DNA of 36,317 nucleotides from Dyella flava (GTDB lineage: Bacteria > Pseudomonadota > Gammaproteobacteria > Xanthomonadales > Rhodanobacteraceae): assembly GCF_016904955.1 (NCBI RefSeq), contig NZ_JADIKE010000015.1:1-36317 (forward strand). Direction: 5' to 3'. Under the pieces are notes generated by a model. The model was not told the DNA's origin, made no database searches, and saw only the letters and a program-made list of their open reading frames with translations. Shown here piece by piece: positions 1 to 7,277 of this stretch. A program made the translations under genes and the position numbers. The stretch's first letter is position 1; every line of letters begins with the position of its first letter.

Positions 1-90
1 GACACGCCCTCCCCAGCGTAAGGTGGATTAACGCAGGTACGTATGAGGGCGGCCATGTTGGCCCGCTGCGTCAGAACAGTGCGCCGTTTT

Positions 91-125
91 CGGCACGTTG
101 CGTGACAACAACGTGCCGCTTTTTT
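91..125 (+). terminator. Intrinsic terminator, rightward
   Basis: A perfect 10-bp stem (91-100 with 109-118, CGGCACGTTG and its complement) encloses an 8-base loop and is followed by a run of T from 120 to 125. It probably ends a rightward gene that lies left of the window. No complete gene is visible in the first 270 bases. Confidence 0.75.
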
Positions 126-154
126 GGTAATGACAACCGCTCCGCATGCAATGC

Positions 155-185
155 GTAGGCTGGGTTAGCGCAGCGTAACCCAGCG
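155..185. repeat. Single arm of the dispersed REP-like repeat
   Basis: The core GGGTTAGCGCAGCGTAACCC matches the arms of the large inverted repeats at 19.4, 26.3, 27.9 and 30.0 kb. Here only one arm is present and the outer bases differ (GGCTGGG instead of GGTTGGG). It is intergenic, about 95 bases past the 3' end of the leftward SDR gene. Confidence 0.75.
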
Positions 186-280
186 AATCAACATCGAATC
201 ACGCAACATGCACTGGCTCCTAAAGCAACCCTGATGCGCCTGCACAAGTCCATGAGCGTCGATTCAGGGACGTGCACGCT

Positions 281-982
281 TCACGACGTCTGCGGCAGAT
301 AGCTGGGCCTATCCGCCGTAAGCCCTCGCTTCACTTGCAGGGTACGCTCATCGGCCAGCACCTCATCCAGGCCCGATTCGAGCCCGTCGAGCGCACGCTT
401 GACGATCTCCTCGGCACTGGACTTCGGGGCATCGAACCCCCGCGCGAGGTCGGTATCGACAAAGCCCATGTGCAGTGCCAGCACCTGCGTCTTCTGCGCC
501 GCAAGTTCGAGGCGCAGGGCATTGGTGAGCGACCACGCGGCGGACTTGCTCGCCGAATAGGCGGCCATCGCGCCGCTCACCCACGAGACGACCGACAACA
601 CATTGAGCAACGCGCCGCCGCCGTTGGCCTTGAGAATCGGCGCAAATTCCTTGCTCATGCGCAACATGCCGAAAAAGTTGGTTTCGAAGATGCGTCGCGC
701 GACGTCTTCGCTGTCCGGTGCAAGAAAGCCCCCGGCCTGAGCGATGCCGGCGTTGTTGATTACCAGCGTCACGTCTGACGCAAGTTTTACGGCGGCCGCT
801 ACGTCATCTGGGTTAGTGACGTCGAGTCGCAGCGGCTGAACACCGGACTGGGTGATGGTGGCAGGATCGCGCGCGCCGGCGTAGACCTTGCGGGCGCCGC
901 GGGCGAGCAATGCGTGGGTGAATGCCAGACCGAGTCCACGGTTGGCTCCGGTGACAAGAACGGTAGCGTTCTCAATTTTCAT
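281..982 (-). CDS. Short-chain dehydrogenase/reductase (SDR family)
   Basis: A 233-aa NAD(P)-dependent oxidoreductase of the classical SDR fold; the substrate cannot be told from sequence. The Rossmann dinucleotide motif TGANRGLG is at residues 11-18, the structural NNAG motif at 76-79, and the catalytic YSASK at 142-146 (Tyr142, Lys146). The length is slightly short of the usual 250 aa, but the fold appears complete. No signal peptide is seen, so it should be cytoplasmic. The ATG at 982 is preceded by GGAG at a good distance. It is the last of three leftward genes (OsmC-like, VOC, SDR) separated by gaps of 80-121 bases, so they may be co-transcribed. SDR genes of this kind are often controlled by a divergent LysR or TetR regulator, and a LysR stump lies upstream at 2484. 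Confident for family, unknown for substrate. Confidence 0.9.
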   Translation of the reverse strand: MKIENATVLVTGANRGLGLAFTHALLARGARKVYAGARDPATITQSGVQPLRLDVTNPDDVAAAVKLASDVTLVINNAGIAQAGGFLAPDSEDVARRIFETNFFGMLRMSKEFAPILKANGGGALLNVLSVVSWVSGAMAAYSASKSAAWSLTNALRLELAAQKTQVLALHMGFVDTDLARGFDAPKSSAEEIVKRALDGLESGLDEVLADERTLQVKRGLTADRPSYLPQTS

Positions 983-1062
983 AAGAAACTCCGGGGGTGG
1001 GGAGGAATAGGTTCATCGTCATGGGGTCCGTGGCTTATCGATGTGGGCATCCACCACGATCC

Positions 1063-1740
1063 TCACAAGGGCAGCTCCTTACCTGTCTGCTCGCGCATGA
1101 GGTACTCGGCGTACCAGTCCGGCCAATTTTCATCGCGTTGGCCGCCGTTCCGCTTCTCATGCTCGCCGTGTGCGGCTTCTGCCCGCCGCAGCGCAGCTGC
1201 GAGATCCTCCGATGAGGTGAATGTCACGGCGTCGCTGTCCACGCGCCCAGGCGCTCGATGGGTGAGCTCTTGGAGCAACCAGCCATTGCCGTCCGGATCG
1301 CTGAACGAGGCGAACGAGCGATAGCTGCTGCGCTTGGGATCCGGACCGCTAACCCGAACCCGTCCGAACAGGTAGGGGTCGTCCTTGCCTGCGTAAACGC
1401 CAGCGGCGTCATGGAACACTTCGCTGATCGCCACACCGCGATCGACCAGTTCTTTGCGGATTGCCTGGATGTCGGAGACGATCAGGTACAGGCCCTGGGC
1501 GGAACCGGGATTGGCCGCGGTGACGTTCTTGCCGAAGATGACTGAGCATCCGGAACCGGGCGGCGTGAACTGGATTACGTTGAAGTAGCCATCATCCGAG
1601 GCGTAATCAGCGTCCAGTCTCCACCCCAATCCGCTGTAAAAGCGCTTGGCGCGTTCGACGTCCGAAACAGGGATGACGACGACTTCGAGTTTCATGTCCA
1701 CGCCCCGTGCATGCGGGGTCCCGACTGCAGTGCTGCTCAT
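1063..1740 (-). CDS. VOC (glyoxalase/bleomycin-resistance) family protein
   Basis: A 225-aa protein with a single vicinal-oxygen-chelate domain starting at about residue 16 (MKLEVVVIPVSDVERAKRFY) and closing with FSDPDGNGWLLQE at 146-158, the usual end of a VOC module. A C-terminal tail of about 50 residues is rich in charge and carries a WPDWYAEYL segment; similar tails occur on other VOC-family proteins, but its role is unknown to me. The family includes glyoxalases, extradiol dioxygenases and antibiotic-binding proteins, so the reaction cannot be assigned. The open frame extends upstream to 1839, but the ATG at 1740 is preferred because AGAGG lies about 7 bases before it. It lies between the OsmC-like gene and the SDR gene on the same strand. 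Confidence 0.85.
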   Translation of the reverse strand: MSSTAVGTPHARGVDMKLEVVVIPVSDVERAKRFYSGLGWRLDADYASDDGYFNVIQFTPPGSGCSVIFGKNVTAANPGSAQGLYLIVSDIQAIRKELVDRGVAISEVFHDAAGVYAGKDDPYLFGRVRVSGPDPKRSSYRSFASFSDPDGNGWLLQELTHRAPGRVDSDAVTFTSSEDLAAALRRAEAAHGEHEKRNGGQRDENWPDWYAEYLMREQTGKELPL

Positions 1741-1816
1741 ATAAACCTCTGATGGATTGCTTGGACCGCAACGCGGCCTTCGAGATGGAAGATGTGTCGC
1801 CTTGAAGCCAGACGTG

Positions 1817-1851
1817 AGCCGGTTCGTCGCTGATGGCACGACGAACCGGCT
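1817..1851. repeat. Perfect hairpin between OsmC-like and VOC genes
   Basis: A 13-bp perfect inverted repeat (1817-1829 with 1839-1851, core GCCGGTTCGTCG) around a 9-base loop. It lies 10 bases past the stop of the leftward OsmC-like gene. It has no clear T-run on the minus strand, so it may be a Rho-assisted terminator, an mRNA-stabilising hairpin or a processing site that uncouples the OsmC-like gene from the two genes downstream. Confidence 0.6.
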
Positions 1852-1861
1852 AGGCCATGCG

Positions 1862-2308
1862 TTACGCCGTGATCACTTCCGTGACAACTTCGATATTGCC
1901 CTTCGTTGCCTGGGAGTAAGGGCACATCTGGTGCGCCGCATGAGCAAGCGCCTCGGCAACTTTCTGGTCCACGCCCGGAAGGCGCAGGGTGAACTTGGCA
2001 CCAAGGAACCAGGCGGGGCCGGTCTCGCCAATGTTGACCTGGAGATCCACCGTCGTATCTTCCGGCAGAACGACCTTCTTCATCGAAGCCGCGTGGCCCA
2101 GAACAGTGATCCAGCAGGCCGACCACGCGCCTGCGAACAACTGCTCGGCAGTGGGATGCAGTTCGGCGGCGATGAACTCATAGCTTTTTGCACCTTCGGC
2201 CGACAGCTTGAGGTCGACGACGCCGTGCTCGCCACGCTGAAGGGCGGGGTCACGGTTGACCTTGGTGTGGGTCAGGCCGGAGTAGCGGACTTTTTCGATC
2301 TTGATCAT
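1862..2308 (-). CDS. OsmC/Ohr-family peroxide reductase
   Basis: A 148-aa protein of the OsmC/Ohr superfamily, whose members reduce organic hydroperoxides in the cytoplasm with a redox-active cysteine pair and dihydrolipoyl-type reductants. Both cysteines are visible: Cys65 in AWSACW and Cys129 in MCPYSQAT, and Glu56 in EQLF sits where the family has its conserved glutamate. Length is typical (about 140 aa). The open frame runs on to 2392, but the ATG at 2308 has GAGGA about 8 bases upstream and fits the family N-terminus. It is the first gene of the leftward group OsmC-like > VOC > SDR. No OhrR gene or obvious OhrR-type palindrome is next to it. The neighbouring remnant of a divergent LysR regulator suggests this group was once under LysR control. 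Ohr versus another OsmC subfamily is not settled. Confidence 0.88.
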   Translation of the reverse strand: MIKIEKVRYSGLTHTKVNRDPALQRGEHGVVDLKLSAEGAKSYEFIAAELHPTAEQLFAGAWSACWITVLGHAASMKKVVLPEDTTVDLQVNIGETGPAWFLGAKFTLRLPGVDQKVAEALAHAAHQMCPYSQATKGNIEVVTEVITA

Positions 2309-2483
2309 GACTTGTTCCTCACAGGGGATCTTGGGGGGATTTCTTGAATCGGTTGGGCCGGTTGCAACGGAGGGGCGTCGTCGCTCTTGCATGGGGTGAC
2401 CGGATGGAAGGAAAGGCTAGAACCTTCCAAACCAAGGCAGTAGACGGCAGATTCGAGAGGCACCCTTTCACTGGTGAGAGGTC

Positions 2484-2642
2484 ATGAGCATTCTGCTAAG
2501 GGCGGTAGACACGGGCAGCCTTTCCGCCACCGGTCAGCAGTTGCGTATTCCTCTGGCAACCTCAGTCGAAGGGCATCGCAGTGGGAAGCGCGCCTTGATG
2601 CTCACCTGGCATTGCGACGTGGACGAAAACGGTCATGACTGA
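2484..2642 (+). pseudogene. Truncated LysR-type regulator (N-terminal stump)
   Basis: A short open frame of 52 codons whose first 27 or so residues read as a LysR N-terminal helix-turn-helix: LLRAVDTGSLSATGQQLRI followed by PLAT. In LysR proteins the next residues normally run VSRxVxxLExxLG; here the sequence breaks into unrelated residues and stops at 2640-2642. The rest of the protein (about 270 residues) is not recognisable downstream. GAGAGG lies a few bases before the ATG. It is divergent from the OsmC/VOC/SDR group, the usual place for a LysR regulator of such genes. It is probably a deletion scar at the left edge of the AT-rich accessory stretch. Confidence 0.6.
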
Positions 2643-3776
2643 TGCACGGCGCGATTAAATCGCCTCATCCGGCAGATCATGGAAGACATCGAGGAAGTTG
2701 AGCGCACGGAAGCCGATGAATGCCGGGCGCTGCAGGGCAAGTTGATCATCCGCGCACCGCAGGTGACCGGACACGATCAATGTCGTCCTGGCAGGCTGAT
2801 CGGCAAGGTTGGACGTAGCTCTACCGGCTCATGAAGAACCCGGCTGCCAAAGTGTATCTATCACTTTTTGAATGACATCTTCTTTCCGTTGCCCTTCGAT
2901 GAAGCTCCAGCGGGATTGGATTTCCCACAAGAACCTCCCTGGACATTCGACCTTGTCGTATGAGTACCTGCGAGCCCGTAATCCATAGGGCCACGATGAA
3001 CCTGCGCCGGTCAGCAAATGCCGGGAGGTTATTGAATCTGTGGCGAATTCCGAAAATTGCTATTTAAGCTGGAGGGGCGCATGATGAATCAATGTTGGGG
3101 GCCTATCGAGTCCAGCATCTCAGCTGCGATCGCAAGCAATCGCCATTGAGTCTTACCCTGCTTCTTGTTGTGCAGGGATCCTCTCCAGTGCTGTCGCGCA
3201 CTTTCGCGACTGTCTTTTTCAGGTAGGCCGATCATGCCCCGCAATAATGAGCCGCTCTCAGCGGTGCAGATTCATAGTGTCTACGCATCCGGGGGGACGC
3301 CCAAGAATAGGGCGACTGATGCAGAAGGCGTTCGATATTCGAGGACTTCTGCCTATATACGCGAACCGACGCATTCAGGACGTCCGTCGCTACGCCCTGA
3401 TTTGTCGATCAAGAAAAAAAGGTATTGATGGCGGATTGTTCAATGGAACTTTCGTCCCCTGTGCCTGATGTGTCTCGGTTCGGCAGGACGCCCTCACTGG
3501 GAAGGACGCTCCGCTGAGGGCAAGGATGCCTTGGTGAGCTCGGGCAAGGTCATTTTCGTTGCGGTGGCGGGCAAACAGCCGTATTGCGCACGCAATGTCG
3601 GTGTACGAAGTCGCCGCCGTCCATGATCCAGCCATCAACTGGCGAATCATGGTCAAGTTACGGATCGGGTGCCTGCCAAGTGGCGTGTTCGCTGTAAATC
3701 ACATCCATAAACGCGCGGCTTATTGAGGTTGCGAGAATGGACAGAGTATTCACCCTTGGTGTTGCCAGAAACATCC
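2643..3776. other. Gene-poor, AT-richer stretch with no convincing gene
   Basis: About 1.1 kb with only short overlapping open frames and no recognised domain. Weak candidates: 51 codons at 2679-2834 (+), starting MEDIEEVERTEADECRALQ; 62 codons at 2829-3017 (-), ending in a protein-like stretch around FLWEIQSRWSFIEGQ but with only a TTG start; 22 codons at 3081-3149 (+), with a strong GGAGGGG ribosome site (MMNQCWGPIESS); and two mutually overlapping frames at 3234-3468 (+). None shows family similarity. The segment most likely contains decayed or recombined DNA next to the broken LysR gene. Confidence 0.45.
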
Positions 3777-4343
3777 ATGTCCAACTTATCCGTCGCCAAT
3801 ACATTGCTTGCACTTCGTTTGCCGGAAGTGGATCTATTATTTGGCGACTTGCGTAATCGCTACGATGTATCTCCGGCGCGATCGTTTGGATGCCATATAG
3901 CCATTCGTCCTGGCCACCCTTCGTCTGGCGAATGGACTAAAGAAAACCTTGGGTTGCTCGCTGCTGTGTGCGCGTTCTCTTCGCCGTTTGAAATTGCGCT
4001 GGCGCGCGTAGGTTATTCCCTCGGCGCTGTTTATTTGGCGCTGGAACCTACGGAACCAATCGTTCGCCTGGAATCGCGAATATCGCAGCTATTCTCAGCC
4101 GTTCAGTCAGTAACGCGTCAAGTCATGCCGCGAGTGCCGATAGCAGGAGGATTGTCACCGCGTCAAACCGTCATGCTGGGCATGGCTTTGGAGAATCGGA
4201 TCAAGCAACGTGGCGTGTTGATGACCGTGTGCAGTGAGTTGTCACTCATGACGGTTGACGAGGGTCAGTGGATGACTGCTGAAAAATTTGCATTAGGCGA
4301 AACATCGCTTCGCGCTCGAAGTCGGGGCGACAATGCCCTCTAA
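3777..4343 (+). CDS. 2H phosphoesterase / 2'-5' RNA ligase-like protein, second motif lost
   Basis: A 188-aa protein that follows the layout of the 2'-5' RNA ligase (2H phosphoesterase) family: first motif region GCHIAIRP at 38-45 with His40, a hydrophobic FEIALARVGY strand at 71-80, the typical YLALEP at 86-91 followed by a proline and a helix, the second motif region at about 118-123, and a C-terminal ELSLM...DEGQWMTAEKFALG block at 154-174. Family members have two HxT/S motifs that form the active site. Here the first reads HIA and the second reads RVP instead of HVT, so catalysis is doubtful. An upstream TTG at 3723 would add 18 residues; the ATG at 3777 is chosen by fit, although neither start has a clear ribosome site. 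Its stop overlaps the stop of the convergent 47-aa gene. It may be a decaying gene or a non-catalytic nucleotide-binding protein. Confidence 0.6.
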   Translation: MSNLSVANTLLALRLPEVDLLFGDLRNRYDVSPARSFGCHIAIRPGHPSSGEWTKENLGLLAAVCAFSSPFEIALARVGYSLGAVYLALEPTEPIVRLESRISQLFSAVQSVTRQVMPRVPIAGGLSPRQTVMLGMALENRIKQRGVLMTVCSELSLMTVDEGQWMTAEKFALGETSLRARSRGDNAL

Positions 4344-4483
4344 CTTCCGGATGGAATCGCTTTTGTATCGCTTGGCTTTACGTCGTCGCGCGCTGCCTTC
4401 TTCTTCGCCTGCTTCGCGTCCTGTTGCTTTTTCTTTGCCAGTTCGCGCTGACGCTTTTCAAATGAATAGTTTGTCTTTGCCAA
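4340..4483 (-). CDS. Small lysine-rich conserved hypothetical protein (47 aa)
   Basis: A 47-aa, highly basic protein with the recognisable start AKTNYSFEKRQREL followed by lysine/glutamine-rich helix and a short polar tail. I recognise this as a widely conserved small protein of Proteobacteria of unknown function; the charged helix suggests nucleic-acid or ribosome association, but that is inference. The only available start is TTG at 4483, since a TGA lies in frame 24 bases upstream and no ATG or GTG intervenes. A weak purine-rich stretch (AAGCGAGA) precedes it. It overlaps the 3' end of the convergent 2H-like gene by 4 bases. It is last in a leftward series YkgJ-like > 77 aa > 47 aa and may be part of that operon, with a 72-base gap before it. 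Confidence 0.7.
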   Translation of the reverse strand: MAKTNYSFEKRQRELAKKKQQDAKQAKKKAARDDVKPSDTKAIPSGS

Positions 4484-4555
4484 GTGCGTTGTCTCGCTTA
4501 GTCAAGGTAGTTATGAATGGCGCTCAATGCAGTATTTGCCACTGCCTGGCGGTGC

Positions 4556-4789
4556 TTACTTCTTGTCCGAAGATTGCTTGGGGGCCATTGATGCGCCGTT
4601 CGCATGGGCGGAAGCGTCGGCTTCTTTGGGCCGATGATGGAATGGTGTGTTTCCCAATACTTCAATGCGCCCGCCCGCCTTGTTGAATGCGGCGATGTCC
4701 GCGGCAATGCGCTCGCTGGTGAGCGCCGCCCTGGTCGAGGCGGAACCGGAGTAAGGATTGCTGGTGCCGGATTGGCGATAGTTAGGCAT
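4556..4789 (-). CDS. Conserved small hypothetical protein (77 aa)
   Basis: A 77-aa soluble, Ser/Ala/Lys-rich protein beginning MPNYRQSGTSNPYSGS, with a predicted short helix around ERIAADIAAFNKAGGRIEVLG (about residues 26-46) and a polar, probably disordered C-terminus. I recognise the N-terminal pattern and the AGGRIEVLG segment as a small protein type seen in related genomes; function is unknown. The ATG at 4789 has AGGA about 8 bases upstream. It starts only 12 bases after the YkgJ-like gene, so the two are very likely co-transcribed and possibly translationally coupled. Confidence 0.7.
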   Translation of the reverse strand: MPNYRQSGTSNPYSGSASTRAALTSERIAADIAAFNKAGGRIEVLGNTPFHHRPKEADASAHANGASMAPKQSSDKK

Positions 4790-4801
4790 GATGGAGTCCT
4801 G

Positions 4802-5155
4802 TTATTTAGAGATGATTTCCGTGCCGCGAGCACATTGTTCTTCGTAATCGGCGCGAATGGCTTTGCAATACGGGCCACCCATGGCAAATCGTCGACAGAC
4901 GGCGGGACGATTTTCATAAATGCTGCAATTCATGTGAGTGCGATCCAGCGCGACGCACCATCCGTCTTCACCGTGAGCCATCGCATGAGGTCCTTGCGCA
5001 AGCTGGGTGGTGAGGTGAACGGGAATCTTGTCCTCGGATTCCAGAATGACCACCAGCCGACAGCACACCGCGTCGCAGGTCGCGCAATGGGCCGGGCCTT
5101 TCATGTGCTTACTGGACCTGGCCGGGTCTGCGCGGTGAATGGAATGGCATGGCAT
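4802..5155 (-). CDS. YkgJ-family cysteine cluster protein
   Basis: A 117-aa protein with ten cysteines in the arrangement of the YkgJ/UPF0153 zinc- or iron-binding cysteine cluster family: C24-x2-C27-x3-C31-C32 near the start, Cys67, Cys77 followed by IYENRPAVCRRF (Cys87), then Cys97 and Cys108. The CxIYExRPxxCRxF block is the family hallmark. The role is not established; the cysteines probably bind Zn or an Fe-S centre. The frame is open up to 5293, but the ATG at 5155 has GGGAGC about 6 bases upstream. It leads the leftward group with the 77-aa and 47-aa genes and is divergent from the cold-shock gene, with a 377-base gap between the two starts. Confidence 0.85.
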   Translation of the reverse strand: MPCHSIHRADPARSSKHMKGPAHCATCDAVCCRLVVILESEDKIPVHLTTQLAQGPHAMAHGEDGWCVALDRTHMNCSIYENRPAVCRRFAMGGPYCKAIRADYEEQCARGTEIISK

Positions 5156-5532
5156 ATCTGCTCCCGAAGGGCGCCACCTTCTAATAAGGCGGTTCACGCG
5201 TGAAAGGAGGGAGCGAAACGGGCAACCATGGAGCAGTCGCACGGGGCGCCAGAACAAGGCAGGTAACTCACTTACCCGCCTACAGTACACCATGCTGCTC
5301 GTTGAGATGGTGTAAGGATGATGTGTATCAGCCCATCAAACTGAACGAGAGGCCATTTTTCGTTTGCTTTTTGGAGCGATAACCTCTACCCTCATTCGGC
5401 TGAGTTTCAAGGGTCACCCTGAATTGTGGCCCGATGCTGTAGATAGCAGTTCCACTACACCGTTGTACCCGCTTCTCCTTGCGACCAGCTTTTTTGCCGC
5501 CAAGCGGCTTCACTTGCTCCAAGGAAATGACT
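5156..5532 (+). promoter_or_regulatory. Long leader region of the cold-shock gene
   Basis: There is no convincing gene in these 377 bases. The right part is probably the 5' untranslated leader of the cold-shock gene, since cspA-type genes usually have leaders of more than 100 bases that fold in a temperature-dependent way. The left part should hold the divergent promoter of the YkgJ-like operon. I could not place a -35/-10 pair with confidence. Confidence 0.4.
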
Positions 5533-5745
5533 ATGTCCCAGGTAGAAACCGGTACTGTAAAGTGGTTCAACGATGCCAAAGGTTTTGGCTTCATCAGTCG
5601 CGATAAGGGCGGTGACGATGTATTCGTTCACTTCCGCTCGATTCAGTCCACAGGCTTCAAGAGCCTGCAGGAAGGTCAAAAGGTGTCCTTCACCGTGACC
5701 CAAGGCCAGAAAGGCTTGCAGGCTGAACAGGTTCAATTGGCCTAA
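5533..5745 (+). CDS. Cold-shock protein (CspA family)
   Basis: A 70-aa single cold-shock domain, the normal size for the family. It binds single-stranded RNA/DNA in the cytoplasm and acts as an RNA chaperone or transcription antiterminator. RNP1 (KGFGFI) and RNP2 (VFVHF) are intact, with the conserved start TGTVKWFND and the aromatic residues on the binding face. Frames reading in from 5479 or the ATG at 5527 are less likely: AAGGA at 5521-5525 sits 7 bases from the ATG at 5533 but only 1 base from 5527. A strong terminator follows 15 bases after the stop, so the gene is monocistronic. It lies inside a gene-poor stretch but has normal codon use. Confidence 0.95.
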   Translation: MSQVETGTVKWFNDAKGFGFISRDKGGDDVFVHFRSIQSTGFKSLQEGQKVSFTVTQGQKGLQAEQVQLA

Positions 5746-5760
5746 GCCATCTGCAGACTC

Positions 5761-5792
5761 AAAAAAGGCCCGGCTATAAGCCGGGCCTTTTT
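5761..5792 (+). terminator. Intrinsic terminator of the cold-shock gene
   Basis: A perfect stem GGCCCGGC (5767-5774) with GCCGGGCC (5780-5787) around a 5-base loop, preceded by six A and followed by five T, so it could work in both directions. Confidence 0.9.
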
Positions 5793-6256
5793 GTTTGGTC
5801 TTGAACGCTCTATCGGCTATGTATGCAGGCGCTGCGTCGATATCCCCAGGACGCCGCGATCCTCTTGATGCCGCAAATGACTGGGGCATGGCGAGAGAGC
5901 TTCCGTAATTACTGAGTTCACGACCGTGTTGTTCATACTCCGGTGCGCGTTATCGTGTTCTTTGCACGGGCATCAGCATTTCAAATGTAAGGAATGCAGC
6001 AAGTAGCAGCCAGAGCGCAAAAAGCCGCGGCCCAACCGCGACAATTTCCCGGACCGTCGTTGGATAGCCCCACCTCTGTTAAGTTGCCGAGAATACGGGA
6101 ATATTTGCTTTGAGCATCCGGTGACCATTGCGTCCAAGGCGGTCAAACGGCAATCTCATGCTGTCCGCTTTCGAGCCGGAGGGGTCGATATCGGCTGGCA
6201 GCAGGTTATGCGCCATGCGTGCCGATTTTGGATCCAATTTAGGGACGGGGGGATCT
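5793..6256. other. Intergenic stretch without a clear gene
   Basis: About 460 bases. The only protein-like stretch is on the minus strand, about 5946-6075: some 39 codons ending in FALWLLLAAFLTFEMLMP and a stop, resembling the last membrane helix of a lost protein. It has no start codon and a TAA just upstream. It may be the remnant of a deleted membrane gene. Nothing else is seen. Confidence 0.35.
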
Positions 6257-6748
6257 GTGCTGCGAACAATTCTATTAAGTGCCATCGGATCGGCTCTGTT
6301 CTCTTTCCTCATGTGGCTGGCTGTCTGGGGCCGAGGAAGAGAGGAGGACGCAGATGGCAATCCCACTCTCCGCTATGTAGCAGCAAAGTTCCTCATGCCG
6401 ATCATGGGACTATTTTTTCTGGGCATTGGCGTTTACGAGTGGCTTGATCCGCGTAACCACCACTACGCCGGAAACCTGGAAATACTGTCTTACACGCCCG
6501 TCGTGGTCGCGATCCTCTGCTTCGTCATGTCGATCTACTTCACTGGCTATCGAGTGATACTGAGAGCGCGAACTATTGAAATAAGGCGATGACCACTGAG
6601 CACTGTGGAGTATGGCCTTGACCGGCTCCAGTCGATGGAGGCGAAAGGTCGGCAGGTGATTCTTCACTTCGATCCCGGGCGCAAACTTGTCATTTATCCC
6701 AATCTCTCGGGCCGTGAATACTTCATTGAGCGGTTGAAGGCTCAATGA
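6257..6748 (+). pseudogene. Small membrane protein with PH-like tail, split by an in-frame TGA
   Basis: The reading frame encodes a 3-helix membrane protein (hydrophobic stretches near residues 1-25, 42-62 and 77-97), then stops at TGA 6590-6592 after TIEIRR. The same frame stays open past the stop for 51 more codons to a TGA at 6746-6748. That extension reads as a natural continuation (LSTVEYGLDRLQS ... VILHFDPGRKLVIYPNLSGREYFIERL), resembling the strands and final helix of a bacterial PH-like domain. A TGG tryptophan changed to TGA is the simplest explanation. The GTG at 6257 is chosen because GGGGGG lies 4-9 bases upstream; the frame extends to a TTG at 6128 without a ribosome site. The truncated product would be 111 aa and the intact one 163 aa. 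Function unknown. Confidence 0.65.
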
Positions 6749-6775
6749 ACATTGATCAGCACATGAGGTGGGGTA

Positions 6776-7045
6776 GTGCGCGTGAACGGAAAATACATAA
6801 ATGGCGACGCAATTTCGCCCGCTGTCGAGGGAGGGCTCCGGCGCAATCAGTTACAACGCCGAATTACGTCCGGGATGCTTGCGAGGCGGTTGCCGTTCAT
6901 GGCAATCGCGTCATTCCCGCACCGATCTGAGCAAATATTGAAATATGTCTCGCTGACTTACATGGGTCTCTTCGCGTTGACAGGTGTCGCTTATGGCTAC
7001 AGCTCCTGTCCGCGATACAGGCATCTGTTCTTTGCTTCTTGGTAG
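6776..7045 (+). CDS. Possible small hypothetical protein
   Basis: An 89-codon frame with a GTG start (codons VRVNGKYINGDAIS...) and a GAGGTGGGG purine stretch about 10 bases upstream. It has a basic N-terminal half and one likely hydrophobic segment (YMGLFALTGVAYGY) near residues 62-75. It is not recognised. A second frame from the ATG at 6745, overlapping the preceding stop, covers 61 codons of the same DNA and looks less protein-like. The 230 bases that follow (7046-7277) hold nothing convincing. It may be a decayed gene. Confidence 0.3.
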   Translation: MRVNGKYINGDAISPAVEGGLRRNQLQRRITSGMLARRLPFMAIASFPHRSEQILKYVSLTYMGLFALTGVAYGYSSCPRYRHLFFASW

Positions 7046-7277
7046 TCCAATGCTTTCGCGAGAAGACGCATACATTTCGGTGTGCTGCTTTCGGGTGTGG
7101 CTTCTGATGGTTGGCCGAGGGGTCAAAATGACGGTGACATTTGGAGCTACGCGCACCACAGTTGCATCGGGGCCCACTCACCCCGTCGCCTTTGCTGCTT
7201 TGTTGTGTGCGTAAGATTTCTAAATACCTAGATAACTGGCTTGGTCTGCTTCGATTTGACGACAGGGGATGGGTCGT

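Noticed and set aside
2679..2834. 51-codon frame starting MEDIEEVERTEADECR
   Set aside because: No ribosome site, no recognised family and no support from neighbours; it lies in a decayed region.
3390..3656. 88-codon minus-strand frame
   Set aside because: Mixed composition, no clear start signal and overlap with other equally weak frames.
6590..6592. Selenocysteine reading of the in-frame TGA
   Set aside because: No typical SECIS-like hairpin was noticed right after the codon, the context is a PH-like domain without a redox motif, and a TGG to TGA change is simpler.
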